Shown: positions 1 through 7,452, numbered from the stretch's first letter. The stretch is 18,421 nt of DNA from DASVDK01 sp036381125 [NCBI: Thermodesulfobacteriota bacterium] (GCA_036381125.1 DASVDK010000364.1:1-18421), one strand, 5' to 3'. Numbers and translations are program-made. Notes: a model not told the origin generated them from the sequence alone.

Positions 1-1014
1 GGTCCCGGCGTCCTCCAGCTCGAGACGGTTGCTCCGCCTTCGCCCCGCGACGCCGAGGTGCTCGTCCGGGTCGACGCGTGCGGCGTCTGCTTCCACGACG
101 TCCTGGCGCGACGCGGCCTGCTGCGGCGCCGGGTACGCATGCCCCTGGTGCCCGGCCACGAGGTGGCCGGCGTCGTCGAGGCGGTCGGGCCGGCGGTGCG
201 CCGGCTGAAGCCGGGCGATCGCGTCGCGTCGACGCAGCGCCGGCGTGTCTGCGGGCGCTGCCGCTACTGCCGCTGCGGCCGGGAAGCGTCCTGCCCCGAA
301 CGGGAAGGGCTCGGCGACGCCGGCCTCAACGGCGGCTACGCGGAGCTGGTCTGCATCGACGAGGCCACCCTCGCCCTCGTGCCCGACGGGATCCCGCCGG
401 AGCAGGCGGCGATCGCCGGCTGCGCGATCGGGACGGCGCTGCACGCCGTACGCGACGCGGGGGGCGTTCGGCCCGGGCACGCGGTGCTGGTGACCGGCGC
501 GAGCGGAGGCATCGGAATCCACGCCGTACAGCTCGCCCGGCTGGCCGGCGGGTTCGTGGTCGCGGTCACGACCTCCCCGAGGAAGGCGCAGCGGATCGGC
601 GAGCTGGGCGCCCACGAGGTCCTGGTCGCACGGCCGGGAGAGGACTTCTCGGCAGCCGTCAGGGAGCTGACCGGGGGAGCCGGCGTGGACGTGGCCATCG
701 ATACCGTCGGCTCCCCGCTCTTTCACCCGACCCGCCGCAGCCTCGCCCCGGGCGGACGCTGGGTGCTCGCCGGACAGCTCACCGACGAGCCGGTGCCGTT
801 CAACCCGGCGCAGCTTCTCCTGCGGGACCTCTCGATCGCGAGCGCCTGGGGAGCCGCGCGCACGCAGCTCGAGGACGCCCTCCGGCTCGTCCGCCTGGGG
901 CAGGTGACGCCGGTCGTCGCCAGCCCCGTGCCGCTCGAGGAGGCCGCGGCCGCGCACGAGCGGCTCGAGCGGGCCGAGGCCACGGGGCGGCTCGTGCTGA
1001 GCCCGCTCGCCTGA
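1..1014 (+). CDS. Zinc-dependent MDR dehydrogenase (alcohol dehydrogenase / acryloyl-CoA reductase-like), 5' truncated
   Basis: Medium-chain dehydrogenase/reductase of the cytosol, expected to oxidise an alcohol or reduce an enal or enoyl-CoA with NAD(P)H. The frame is open from base 1 and already matches the family N-terminus, so the true start lies just upstream of the window; a GTG at 58 lies inside the GroES-like domain. Visible residues, numbered from base 1: CGVC with the catalytic-zinc Cys near 27, GHE near 54-56, a structural-zinc set CxxCxxCx7C near 84-98, then the Rossmann motif GASGGIG near 170. It ends with TGA at 1012-1014. The gene converges on the long minus-strand operon with only 33 bp between the stops. 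The ASTQRR and DAGLNGGYAE segments resemble the branch that includes archaeal acryloyl-CoA reductases (from memory). The substrate cannot be read from sequence. Confidence 0.9.
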   Translation, partial: GPGVLQLETVAPPSPRDAEVLVRVDACGVCFHDVLARRGLLRRRVRMPLVPGHEVAGVVEAVGPAVRRLKPGDRVASTQRRRVCGRCRYCRCGREASCPEREGLGDAGLNGGYAELVCIDEATLALVPDGIPPEQAAIAGCAIGTALHAVRDAGGVRPGHAVLVTGASGGIGIHAVQLARLAGGFVVAVTTSPRKAQRIGELGAHEVLVARPGEDFSAAVRELTGGAGVDVAIDTVGSPLFHPTRRSLAPGGRWVLAGQLTDEPVPFNPAQLLLRDLSIASAWGAARTQLEDALRLVRLGQVTPVVASPVPLEEAAAAHERLERAEATGRLVLSPLA

Positions 1015-1047
1015 CCGCGAGCCGGCGCGACCAGGGGCCGCCCCGGG

Positions 1048-1893
1048 TCAGGCCGGCGTTGCCCGCGCGGTCATGCAGGCCCGCCCTTGCGCGTCGCGCG
1101 TCGACAGCTCCACCCGACCCGCCTCGTCGTACCCGACGCACCAGAACGGGGAGCCGTCGAAGAGGGGCCGCCGTGCCCGGAACTCGAACGCCCGGACCTC
1201 CCGGTCCGGCCGCTCCCGACGCAGCAGGTCGAGCAGGAGGATCGCCTGCAGCGGCCCGTGCACGACGAGTCCGGGGTAGCCCTCCACGCCGGTCGCGTAC
1301 TGGCGGTCGTAATGGATCCGGTGGCCGTTGGCGGTGAGCGCCGAGAACCGGAACAGCGTCACCGGGTCCGGGTTCACCTCGCGCCGCCACGCCCCCGCCG
1401 GGAGGGGCTCGGGGGGAGGCTCGGCCGCCTGCCTGGCGGCGCCGGTGTCGGGCCCTCGATAGACGAGGTCCTGCTCCTCCACCACGGCAAGCCCGCCGGG
1501 GCCCGACAGCTCGTGCCGCACCGTCACGAAGACGAGCGGACCGGACGCGCCGGTCTTCTCCTGCACCGACTGGATGGTCGAGACTCGCTCGACCGGGTCG
1601 CCGACGCGCAACGCCCCGTGAAACGTCAGCCGGCCCCCCGCGAACATCCGCCGCGGCAGCGCGACCGGCGGCAGGAACCGCCCGCGGCGCGGATGACCGT
1701 CCGGCCCGATCTCCGACCGACGCACCCAGTGAAGGAAGAAGAACCAGTGCCAGAGGGGCGGCAGCACCCCGCGCGGCGAGACCTCCGCCCATGTCGCGTC
1801 GAGGAGCGCCGCCACCCCCTCGAGCGGCCCGGCCGTGATCACGTCGCGGCGGCGCTCCTCGCGTCCGATGTAGTCGCGATAGTCCTCTGCCAC
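1048..1893 (-). CDS. Mesaconyl-CoA hydratase-like protein (FAS1-like/MaoC double hotdog), 281 aa
   Basis: Expected to add or remove water across a double bond of an enoyl-CoA in the cytosol. The 281-aa length and several blocks match the mesaconyl-C4-CoA / HTD2-like hydratase family: GPDGHPRRGRFLPPVALPRR (64-83), MFAGGRLTFHG (83-93), GASGPLVFVTVRHE (115-128), and the C-terminal hotdog motif FSALTANGHRIHYD (183-196) followed by EGYPGLVVHGPL (204-215). The His and Asp of HRIHYD are probable catalytic residues by family analogy. The GTG start at 1893 is chosen because an AAGGAGG ribosome site lies 5 nt upstream; the frame is open further upstream but overlaps the preceding gene. It is the last gene of the operon. 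Members of this family act on mesaconyl-, itaconyl- or 3-methylmalyl-type CoA esters, so a branched dicarboxyl-CoA is a reasonable but unproven substrate. Confidence 0.88.
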   Translation of the reverse strand: MAEDYRDYIGREERRRDVITAGPLEGVAALLDATWAEVSPRGVLPPLWHWFFFLHWVRRSEIGPDGHPRRGRFLPPVALPRRMFAGGRLTFHGALRVGDPVERVSTIQSVQEKTGASGPLVFVTVRHELSGPGGLAVVEEQDLVYRGPDTGAARQAAEPPPEPLPAGAWRREVNPDPVTLFRFSALTANGHRIHYDRQYATGVEGYPGLVVHGPLQAILLLDLLRRERPDREVRAFEFRARRPLFDGSPFWCVGYDEAGRVELSTRDAQGRACMTARATPA

Positions 1894-1898
1894 GTCCC

Positions 1899-1905
1899 CC
1901 TCCTT
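1899..1905 (-). promoter_or_regulatory. Ribosome binding site deciding the start of the mesaconyl-CoA hydratase-like gene
   Basis: On the minus strand the bases read AAGGAGG, a full Shine-Dalgarno match 5 nt upstream of the GTG at 1893. This supports starting there rather than at codons further upstream inside the isochorismatase-like gene. Confidence 0.85.
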
Positions 1906-1916
1906 CGCCGGCGCGC

Positions 1917-2522
1917 TCAGCGTGCCGCGCCGGGCTCCGCGGTGAAGTCCACCTCGCCCGAGGCCGTGATCGTCGCGAACCGGCGCAGCAGCGCGATCGC
2001 GTCGCGGTGCTCCTCCTCGCTCAGCGCGGCGCAGCAGTCCTCGATGACGACGCACTCGTAATCGCGGTCGTGCCCTTCCCGCACCGCGGCCTGGACCACG
2101 GCGTTGGTCGACACGCCCGAAAGGTAGAGCCTTCGGATCCCGTTGGCGCGCAGGATCGGCTCGAGGGTGGTTCCGTAGAAGGGGCTCACCCGGTGCTTGA
2201 CGATGTCGAAATCGCCGGGGCGCGGGGCCAGTGCCGGGTGGACCTCGGTCCCCCAGGTGCCGAGCTTGAAGAGCCCGGCGGCCTTCGCCCGGGAGAAGAT
2301 CGGCGAGCCTGGCGGGCACTCGCCGTAGTCGGGCGAGAAACCGACCCGGACGTAGCCGATCCGGATGCCGGCCTGTCGCGCCTTCGCGATGGCGGCCGCG
2401 GTTTTCTCGACGGCGCTCCGGCGCCGGACCTCCGTCCCGTACGGACCCTGTGCGCTTGGACCCTGCTCGTGGACCAGGTCGTTGATCATGTCGAGCACGA
2501 GGTAGACCGAGCGCGGTGCCAT
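1917..2522 (-). CDS. Isochorismatase/cysteine-hydrolase family protein lacking the nucleophilic Cys, 201 aa
   Basis: Single-domain alpha/beta hydrolase of the isochorismatase superfamily, which includes nicotinamidases, N-carbamoyl amidases, biuret hydrolase and true isochorismatases. The catalytic Asp is D11 in VLDMINDL and the Lys is K109 in DFDIVKHR, followed by the family pattern SPFYGTTLEPIL. The position of the nucleophile in GVSTNxCV reads GVSTNAVV, so residue 142 is Val (codon at 2097-2099). Cys-dependent amidase chemistry is therefore unlikely. The fold also hosts Cys-independent hydrolases such as EntB and PhzD, which cleave vinyl ethers. The ATG at 2522 is chosen because GGAGG lies about 8 nt upstream; an in-frame extension to 2576 has no family similarity. 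The stop is 23 bp upstream of the hydratase start, so the two are probably co-translated. Substrate unknown. Confidence 0.88.
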   Translation of the reverse strand: MAPRSVYLVLDMINDLVHEQGPSAQGPYGTEVRRRSAVEKTAAAIAKARQAGIRIGYVRVGFSPDYGECPPGSPIFSRAKAAGLFKLGTWGTEVHPALAPRPGDFDIVKHRVSPFYGTTLEPILRANGIRRLYLSGVSTNAVVQAAVREGHDRDYECVVIEDCCAALSEEEHRDAIALLRRFATITASGEVDFTAEPGAAR

Positions 2523-2577
2523 GGCGTAGCCTCCGTGAGTGTGCGAGACGTCCCGGGTGCCGACCGGCCCCGGCAAC

Positions 2578-3315
2578 CTAGACTCCTGTGAAGCGGGGCG
2601 GGCGCTTCTCGAAGAAGGCCCGCAGCCCCTCCGCGCGATCCTCCGTCGTCATGAGGAGGAAGTTCAGGTCCGCTTCGAGCCGGAGGGCCTGCGGCAGCGG
2701 GAGGTCCGCCCCGCACCGGACCGCCTCCTTGCAGTAGCGGCTCGCGAGCGGTGCCTTGCCGGCGATGTCCCTGGCGAGGGCCCTGGCGGCCTCCCGGAGG
2801 TCGGAGGAAACGACTCGGGCCACGAGGCCGACGGCGAGCGCCTCGTCCGCACCGAGCGCGCGCCCGGTCAGGAGCATCTCCATCGCCACCGCCCGGGGCA
2901 CGAGCCGCGGCAGGTACTGCGTGCCGCCGGCCACCGGGAGGCGTCCCCGCACCACCTGCGGCATCGCGAACGTCGCCGCCCGCGAGGCGATCCGGATGTC
3001 GCAGGCGAGGGCCAGCTCGAGTCCCTCGGCCACGGCCGGGCCGCCGATGGCTGCAACGACCGGCTTGGCAAGCGCCCTGACCGCGGCCACGGGCGCCACG
3101 AGCGTCTCGGCGTCCGGCGGGAGCGGCTCCGGCAGGCCGGCACAGAAGCCCCGGCCGCCTATGAGTACGACCCGGACCGCGTCGTCGGTCGCCGCCCGCT
3201 CGAGCGCGTCGAGCAGGTCGCACGCGAACCGCTCGTCGAGGAGCGGCTCGGGCCCCCGCGGCAATCCGATCTCCGCCACGCCGGCCACGGTCCGGTACGT
3301 CACGCTCGGCGGCAC
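2578..3315 (-). CDS. Enoyl-CoA hydratase/isomerase (crotonase) family protein, 245 aa
   Basis: Crotonase-fold enzyme acting on acyl-CoA thioesters in the cytosol. Recognisable segments are GGRGFCAG (53-60, first oxyanion-hole loop with A59), GGPAVAEGLELALACD (91-106), MPQVVRGRLPVAGGTQYL (118-135), MEMLLTGRALGADEA (145-159), and a C-terminal FFEKRPPRFTG. By motif alignment with rat mitochondrial hydratase, the equivalent of Glu144 is E100. The equivalent of Glu164 is Q120, and the oxyanion-hole Gly141 is E97, so one of the two catalytic Glu residues is missing. Classical syn-hydration may be impaired; isomerase, hydrolase or decarboxylase-type chemistry is possible. The GTG at 3315 has GGGAGG about 10 nt upstream; a second GTG at 3303 is an alternative. 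It lies 26 bp after the truncated dehydrogenase fragment and 55 bp before the next gene. Confidence 0.88.
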   Translation of the reverse strand: MPPSVTYRTVAGVAEIGLPRGPEPLLDERFACDLLDALERAATDDAVRVVLIGGRGFCAGLPEPLPPDAETLVAPVAAVRALAKPVVAAIGGPAVAEGLELALACDIRIASRAATFAMPQVVRGRLPVAGGTQYLPRLVPRAVAMEMLLTGRALGADEALAVGLVARVVSSDLREAARALARDIAGKAPLASRYCKEAVRCGADLPLPQALRLEADLNFLLMTTEDRAEGLRAFFEKRPPRFTGV

Positions 3316-3340
3316 CGCTCGCGGTCCTCCCCTGGCCTCG

Positions 3341-3544
3341 TCACGCCGCGACCGCCCATCGTTCCTCGGGCGCGTCGAGCGGCCGCGGCGCGCCGGCCGC
3401 GGCGAGGCGCTCGAGCAGGTTACCCCGCCTCGCCACGATGGCAAGCCGCACCGCTTCGGCAGCGAGCAGCTCGGCGATACCCCACCCGACGCCGGCGCTC
3501 GCCCCGGTCACCAGCGCCACGCGACTGTTCGGTTCCAGGCCCAC
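3341..3544 (-). pseudogene. Truncated short-chain dehydrogenase/reductase (SDR) N-terminal fragment, 67 aa
   Basis: The reading frame begins like a classical SDR. A beta strand VALVTG is followed by the cofactor loop TGASAGVGWG, which fits the TGxxxGxG motif, then helix IAELLAAEAVRLAIVARR, the second strand with the Arg pair typical of NADP-dependent members. It stops with TGA at 3341-3343 after 67 residues, whereas SDRs are normally about 250 aa and need the downstream NNAG, Ser and YxxxK segments. None of these appear in any minus frame before the crotonase start at 3315, so this looks like a deletion rather than a simple frameshift. The GTG start at 3544 retains a strong GGAGG site, and the gap to the amidohydrolase stop is only 1 bp. 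It may be translated as a non-enzymatic peptide, but a decayed remnant is more likely. Confidence 0.75.
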
Positions 3545-3545
3545 C

Positions 3546-5141
3546 TCACCCTCCTGCGTCCCGCTGTCTCGATTCCGGCCGCGCCCCCACCGCCTGCCGG
3601 CACCGAGCCGCGAAGAGGGGGTCGGCCCACGACAGCTCCCCGCCCGTCCAGGTCGCCAGGACCTTCGCGCTCACCAGCTCCCCCTCGGAGCAGGTCTCGA
3701 GGTCCCGATCGACGACCACGAGGTCGGCCTCGCATCCGGGCACGATCCGACCGGCCAGGGCCCCCCATCCGCTCGCCGCGCGGGCCCCCGTCGTGTACGC
3801 CTCGATGGCCGCGCGGCGGCCGATCGCCTGCTCGCCGCCGACGGGTGTACCCGAACGATCGCGACGGCCGACGGCCGCGGCAATCCCCACCCAGGGATCG
3901 GGCGGCACGACGGGCGCGTCCGAGCCGAAGGCCAGCGGGATGCCGGCGTCGAGGAGCGACCGCAACGGGTAGAGCCAGGTCTCCTCCCGGGGCGGAAGCG
4001 TACGGAGGTAGCCGGCTCCGTTCCAGTACACGAACGCCGGCTGGGTCGAGGCCACGGCACCGAGAGCGCCGAGCCTCTCCGCGAGCGGCGGCGGGACCCG
4101 CGCGAGGTGCTCGAGCCGCGTGACCGGCAGGTCGCGGCCCGATGCCCCGAGCACCTCCAGGGCGAGCCAGACGTCCTCCGGCTCGAGCGCGTGGAAGGCC
4201 GCGCCGAGCCGCCGTACCGCCTCGCCGTCGACCAGGCCGCGCAGCGCGTCGAGGTGCCGCCACTCGAAGCCGCCAGGGCCGAGAGGGACCTTGACCGGCC
4301 CCGCGCGCAGCCGCGCGCCGGGCGGGGTCGTGTCGGGCGGCGGCCACGAACCGCGACCGGCCGACCCGGTCCCGACGAGCATCGTCACTCGTTGGGGGAT
4401 GACCCCCGACGACTGGAGGCGGCCGAACCGCTCCCACGCCCGGACGCCGTTGCCCGGGCTCGCGTCGACGAACGCCGTGATCCCGAGGCCGAGGAGCCGC
4501 TCGGCCGCGGCCCGGCAGGCCTCGTCGGAGGGCGGCGACGCCGGGAAGAGGCGGCGCAGGAGCCGGCGGCACCCGACCAGGAGCCCCGTCGGCCGCCCGT
4601 CGCCGTCCAGGTCGATCCAGCCGCTGTCGTCCCGGAGCGTGCGGCGAAGCTCGAGGAGCCGCGCGAGCGCCGTGCTGTTGAGCACGTCCACGTGGCCGTT
4701 GCGGTGCTTGAGCCTGAGCGGCCGCTCGGCCTCGACCGCGTCGAGGTCGCGGCGGCTCGGGTGGCGGCCCTCCGCCATCTGGCGCTCGTCGTACCACCCG
4801 ACCTCGATCACGCGGGCGGCCGGCGACGCCGCGACGATCCGCGAGAGCCCGTCGAGCAGCTCGGCGACCGACCGGACGCGGTACGGATCGACGACCGGCC
4901 GGTCGAAGGCGGACGCGTAGGCGAAGAAGTGCAGGTGCGCGTCGCACAGACCGGGCAGCAGCGTCCACCCGCGGCAGTCGATCCGCCGGGCCCCCGCGGG
5001 CTCGCTGCCGGGGGGAATCGGCCCGACGGCCGACACCCGCCCGGCCGAGATCGCGACGTCCCGCGGACCCGGCGGGGCCCCGTCCATGGCGAGCACCCGC
5101 CCCCCGGCGAGCACGACCTTCCGCGTCGCGTCCGCGACCAT
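3546..5141 (-). CDS. Amidohydrolase family 3 (YtcJ-like) metal-dependent hydrolase, 531 aa
   Basis: Cytosolic metal-dependent TIM-barrel hydrolase with no signal peptide. The N-terminal beta-sandwich segment (7-62) leads into GLCDAHLHFF with the metal-binding pair H69 and H71. HRNGHVDVLNSTAL (146-159), AFHA (315-318), RLEHL (342-346) and the signature FGSDAPVVPPDPW (405-417, D408) follow. The C-terminal segment (around 455-490) closes the sandwich with GCEADLVVVDRDL. These are the marks of the amidohydrolase_3 group, whose characterised members hydrolyse amides, imides, N-acyl groups or cyclic ureides. The ATG at 5141 is 38 bp downstream of the preceding gene and has only a weak ribosome site; the GTG at 5117 (codon 9) is preceded by GGAAGG and is an alternative. 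Its place among CoA-ester enzymes suggests it releases or opens a carboxylate substrate, which is inference. Confidence 0.87.
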   Translation of the reverse strand: MVADATRKVVLAGGRVLAMDGAPPGPRDVAISAGRVSAVGPIPPGSEPAGARRIDCRGWTLLPGLCDAHLHFFAYASAFDRPVVDPYRVRSVAELLDGLSRIVAASPAARVIEVGWYDERQMAEGRHPSRRDLDAVEAERPLRLKHRNGHVDVLNSTALARLLELRRTLRDDSGWIDLDGDGRPTGLLVGCRRLLRRLFPASPPSDEACRAAAERLLGLGITAFVDASPGNGVRAWERFGRLQSSGVIPQRVTMLVGTGSAGRGSWPPPDTTPPGARLRAGPVKVPLGPGGFEWRHLDALRGLVDGEAVRRLGAAFHALEPEDVWLALEVLGASGRDLPVTRLEHLARVPPPLAERLGALGAVASTQPAFVYWNGAGYLRTLPPREETWLYPLRSLLDAGIPLAFGSDAPVVPPDPWVGIAAAVGRRDRSGTPVGGEQAIGRRAAIEAYTTGARAASGWGALAGRIVPGCEADLVVVDRDLETCSEGELVSAKVLATWTGGELSWADPLFAARCRQAVGARPESRQRDAGG

Positions 5142-5179
5142 CCGGCACGTGGTTCCGTTCGCCGGCGCCTCGCGAGGCC

Positions 5180-6373
5180 TCAGCGAACGGTCGGCAGGTC
5201 GAGATCGAGGCTCGCCCCGTCGATCACCGGCTTCGCGGCGATGTCTCGCGACGGGAGGATCACGGTCGCGAGCCCCGGGGCGGTGACCTCGCCTCGCTGG
5301 TTCTCCCCCCGGATCTCGAGGTCGACCAGGGCGTACCCGTCCTTCCGGTACTTGCGCGTCACCTTCCCCTTGCACCACGTGGTGTCGCCCATGATGTTGA
5401 AGCGCCGCATCTCGCCCCGCAGCCGCTTCAGGAACGCCGCGTCCCCCATCCAGTTGGTCACGAGGGTCGCGAGCCAGGCCGTCCGCTGCGGGCCGTAGTC
5501 GTACGTGCCCGGGACCCCGACCTGCCTGGCGACCGAGTCGCGGTGGTGGCCGATGCCGGTGTACTCGATCCCCCCGCCTGCCTCCGGATTGCGGAAGTAG
5601 TGCCCCGGGTGCCGCCTGGCCGCCTCGAGGAGGATCCCGTGCGTGTGCCCGCGGCCGCAGCCGACGAGGAAGCCCATGGTGTCCATGAGCGACAGCGGGC
5701 CCCGCGCGATGGGCGGCAGCTCCTCGCCCTCGGCCACGTCCTCCCAGTAGCGCGGCTCCCCCCCTCTGATCCGCTTCGCTTCCCCGAGCACCGCCTCGTC
5801 GATCGCCTCGAGCTCGTCGGGACGGTACTCGTACGGCTTGACCTCCTTGTACTTGCCCTGCTCCCGCGACGCCTGCCGCTCGTGGCGCGTGGACCAGCCG
5901 AGGACGCGGGCGACCAGCTCGTCGCGCTGGTTCGTGAAGCTCGCCTCGACGTACTGCAGCACCAGCCGGCCGGAGAAGCGGCTCTCCTTGACCTCGACGC
6001 CGACGACCCGCTCGATGCAGCCGAGACGGTCGCCCGGCCGGACGTTCCGGAAGAACTCCCAGTCGTTGCCGGCGTAGAAGCCGTGGACGCCGGGGAAGCC
6101 CCACCGGGTGCGTCCGATCCACCCGTAGGCCATGGGGAACAACGGATGGCCGACCATCGTCCCGAAGCGCGTCTTGCGCCCGTACTCCGCGTCCCGGTAG
6201 AGCGGGTTCAGGTCGCCGATCCCGTTGCAGAAGTTCCTCAGCGTATCGATCGTGGCGTCCTGGAGGTACGGCCCTTCCGGGCGCAACAGGGCCCCGATCA
6301 TCCGCCGCGCCTGCTCGATCGCCTCCTCGGTGATCCGGCCCTCGACCGGAGCCTGACTGATCTCGGTTGTCAC
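5180..6373 (-). CDS. Double-hotdog dehydratase/hydratase (FAS1-like N domain + MaoC-like C domain), 397 aa
   Basis: Predicted acyl-CoA hydratase or dehydratase. The N-terminal hotdog (about 20-165) has NFCNGIGDLNPLYRDAEYG (47-65), which is the R-hydratase motif GDxNPxH with Tyr in place of the usual His, followed by TRFGTMVGHPLF. The second hotdog (about 215-395) has GRGHTHGILLEAARRHPGHY (240-259), HHRDSVARQVGVPGTYDYG (276-294) and LVTNWMGD (304-311), a pattern common in FAS1-like dehydratase proteins of this length. The GTG start at 6373 has GGAGAGG upstream and the protein begins MTTEISQ. It lies 77 bp after the TAXI solute-binding gene, with a GC-rich inverted repeat in the gap, and 38 bp before the amidohydrolase. 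It differs in length and sequence from the other hydratase at the end of the operon, so the two probably act on different intermediates. Exact substrate unknown. Confidence 0.85.
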   Translation of the reverse strand: MTTEISQAPVEGRITEEAIEQARRMIGALLRPEGPYLQDATIDTLRNFCNGIGDLNPLYRDAEYGRKTRFGTMVGHPLFPMAYGWIGRTRWGFPGVHGFYAGNDWEFFRNVRPGDRLGCIERVVGVEVKESRFSGRLVLQYVEASFTNQRDELVARVLGWSTRHERQASREQGKYKEVKPYEYRPDELEAIDEAVLGEAKRIRGGEPRYWEDVAEGEELPPIARGPLSLMDTMGFLVGCGRGHTHGILLEAARRHPGHYFRNPEAGGGIEYTGIGHHRDSVARQVGVPGTYDYGPQRTAWLATLVTNWMGDAAFLKRLRGEMRRFNIMGDTTWCKGKVTRKYRKDGYALVDLEIRGENQRGEVTAPGLATVILPSRDIAAKPVIDGASLDLDLPTVR

Positions 6374-6395
6374 CTGAGTCCTCTCCTCGCCGCGC

Positions 6396-6430
6396 CGCGC
6401 CGGCCCGACGCCCCGCCTCGAGCCGGCGCG
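6396..6430 (-). repeat. GC-rich inverted repeat between the TAXI gene and the hydratase gene
   Basis: CGCGCCGGC at 6396-6404 pairs perfectly with GCCGGCGCG at 6422-6430 across a 17-nt loop. It sits in the 77-bp gap after the solute-binding protein stop. No T-tract follows on the minus strand, so it is not a clear intrinsic terminator. It could act as an mRNA-stabilising or attenuating hairpin that raises the solute-binding protein level relative to downstream genes. Confidence 0.5.
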
Positions 6431-6450
6431 AGATGCGGCGTGTTCGTCGG

Positions 6451-7452
6451 TTAGCCCTTCAGCCCGTCCGGAACCCGGATCCCCTTCTCCTCCAGGTACC
6501 GGATCGTGCCGGGGTGCAGGGGGATCTTCGCCATCTCCGCCGTCAGCCTCGCGATGTCGAAATCGGCGACGGGCGGATAGACCTGGGCCTGCCGCGCCTT
6601 GTGCTGATCGATCGCCTTCACGATGCGGTAGACGACGTCCTCGGGAATGTCGGTCGTCCCGAGGATGTTGAGCGGGTAGGTCCAGGTCGTGTACTCGTAG
6701 TCGATGCCGGGGATCGAGCCGGCCGGGATCTTCACCCAGGGTTGAGCAGGGAACTTCTCCTTCAGCGTGGCGACCTGCCCGTCCGAGAATCCGAGCGCGC
6801 GGAGCGGCACGGACGTCTGGACGTCGAGGATGGCCGAGTCGGCCTTCGTGCCGAGGCCCCCCTTGGCGAAGCCGACGATCCGGCGGTCCTTGACCGCGTT
6901 GACGGCATCACCCATCGTGCCGCGGTGGTACTTCGGCCGGATGCCGAGGACCTCGAAGAACGCCTCGGTGGCCTTCTCCGTGGCGCTGCCGGCGCCGCCG
7001 GGCGAGAAGTTCTTGCCGTTCAGGTCGGACAGCGAGCGGACCCCCGAGTCCTCCCGCACCAGGTAGTGCTGCGCGTTGGAGCCGAAGTACCAGAGGATCC
7101 GGAGCTTCCTGGCTGCACGCCCCCGGAACTCTCCCTGGCCGTTGTAGGCGTTGTAATCCTCCGGCGTGCCGCTCAGGCCCATGTCGATCGCGCCCGAGAC
7201 GACCCGCCGCGTGTTCTCCGCCGCGGCGCCGGTTTCGACGACGGTCAGGTTGACGTTCGGGACGTTCTGGTTGACGATCTCGGCGACGGCGACGAAGTAG
7301 GCGTAGGTCCCCGACGACGCCGACGTGGCGCCGATGGAGAGCTGTCGCGTGGGCCCGGACTGGGCCGCATCGGCGCGGTCACGTTCTCCGCCCGGCGCGG
7401 CCAACACGAGCGCCGCGAGCGGGAGAGCAAGCAACGATCTGGCACGGAGCAT
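6451..7452 (-). CDS. TAXI-family TRAP transporter periplasmic solute-binding protein, 333 aa
   Basis: Extracytoplasmic substrate receptor for a tripartite ATP-independent periplasmic transporter of the TAXI class. It has an N-terminal signal peptide (residues 1 to about 30: MLRAR, a hydrophobic LLALPLAALVLAA stretch, and probable cleavage near ADAA). The mature domain shows the TAXI signature: LSIGATSASSGTYAYFVAVAEIVN (38-61), then VVETGAAAENTRRV, LRILWYFGSNAQHYLVREDSGV, DLNGKNFSPGGAGSATE and the C-terminal TDIPEDVVYRIVKAI. The ATG at 7452 is selected because an AAAGGGAGG site lies 7 nt upstream and the signal peptide begins there. It follows the fused permease gene by 28 bp, the usual partnership. 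TAXI receptors whose ligands are known bind organic acids and amino acids such as glutamate; this ligand cannot be inferred more closely. Confidence 0.94.
   Translation of the reverse strand: MLRARSLLALPLAALVLAAPGGERDRADAAQSGPTRQLSIGATSASSGTYAYFVAVAEIVNQNVPNVNLTVVETGAAAENTRRVVSGAIDMGLSGTPEDYNAYNGQGEFRGRAARKLRILWYFGSNAQHYLVREDSGVRSLSDLNGKNFSPGGAGSATEKATEAFFEVLGIRPKYHRGTMGDAVNAVKDRRIVGFAKGGLGTKADSAILDVQTSVPLRALGFSDGQVATLKEKFPAQPWVKIPAGSIPGIDYEYTTWTYPLNILGTTDIPEDVVYRIVKAIDQHKARQAQVYPPVADFDIARLTAEMAKIPLHPGTIRYLEEKGIRVPDGLKG

Noticed and set aside
1015-1047. Possible bidirectional terminator between the convergent dehydrogenase and hydratase genes
   Set aside because: The only inverted repeat (GGGGC-C-GCCCC) has almost no loop and no T-tract on either side, so it does not support a terminator call.
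3438-5498. Long plus-strand open frame (about 686 codons) opposite the amidohydrolase
   Set aside because: The product is rich in Arg, Pro and Gly without any domain. It is an antisense shadow of a clear amidohydrolase gene in GC-rich DNA, and there is no ribosome site.
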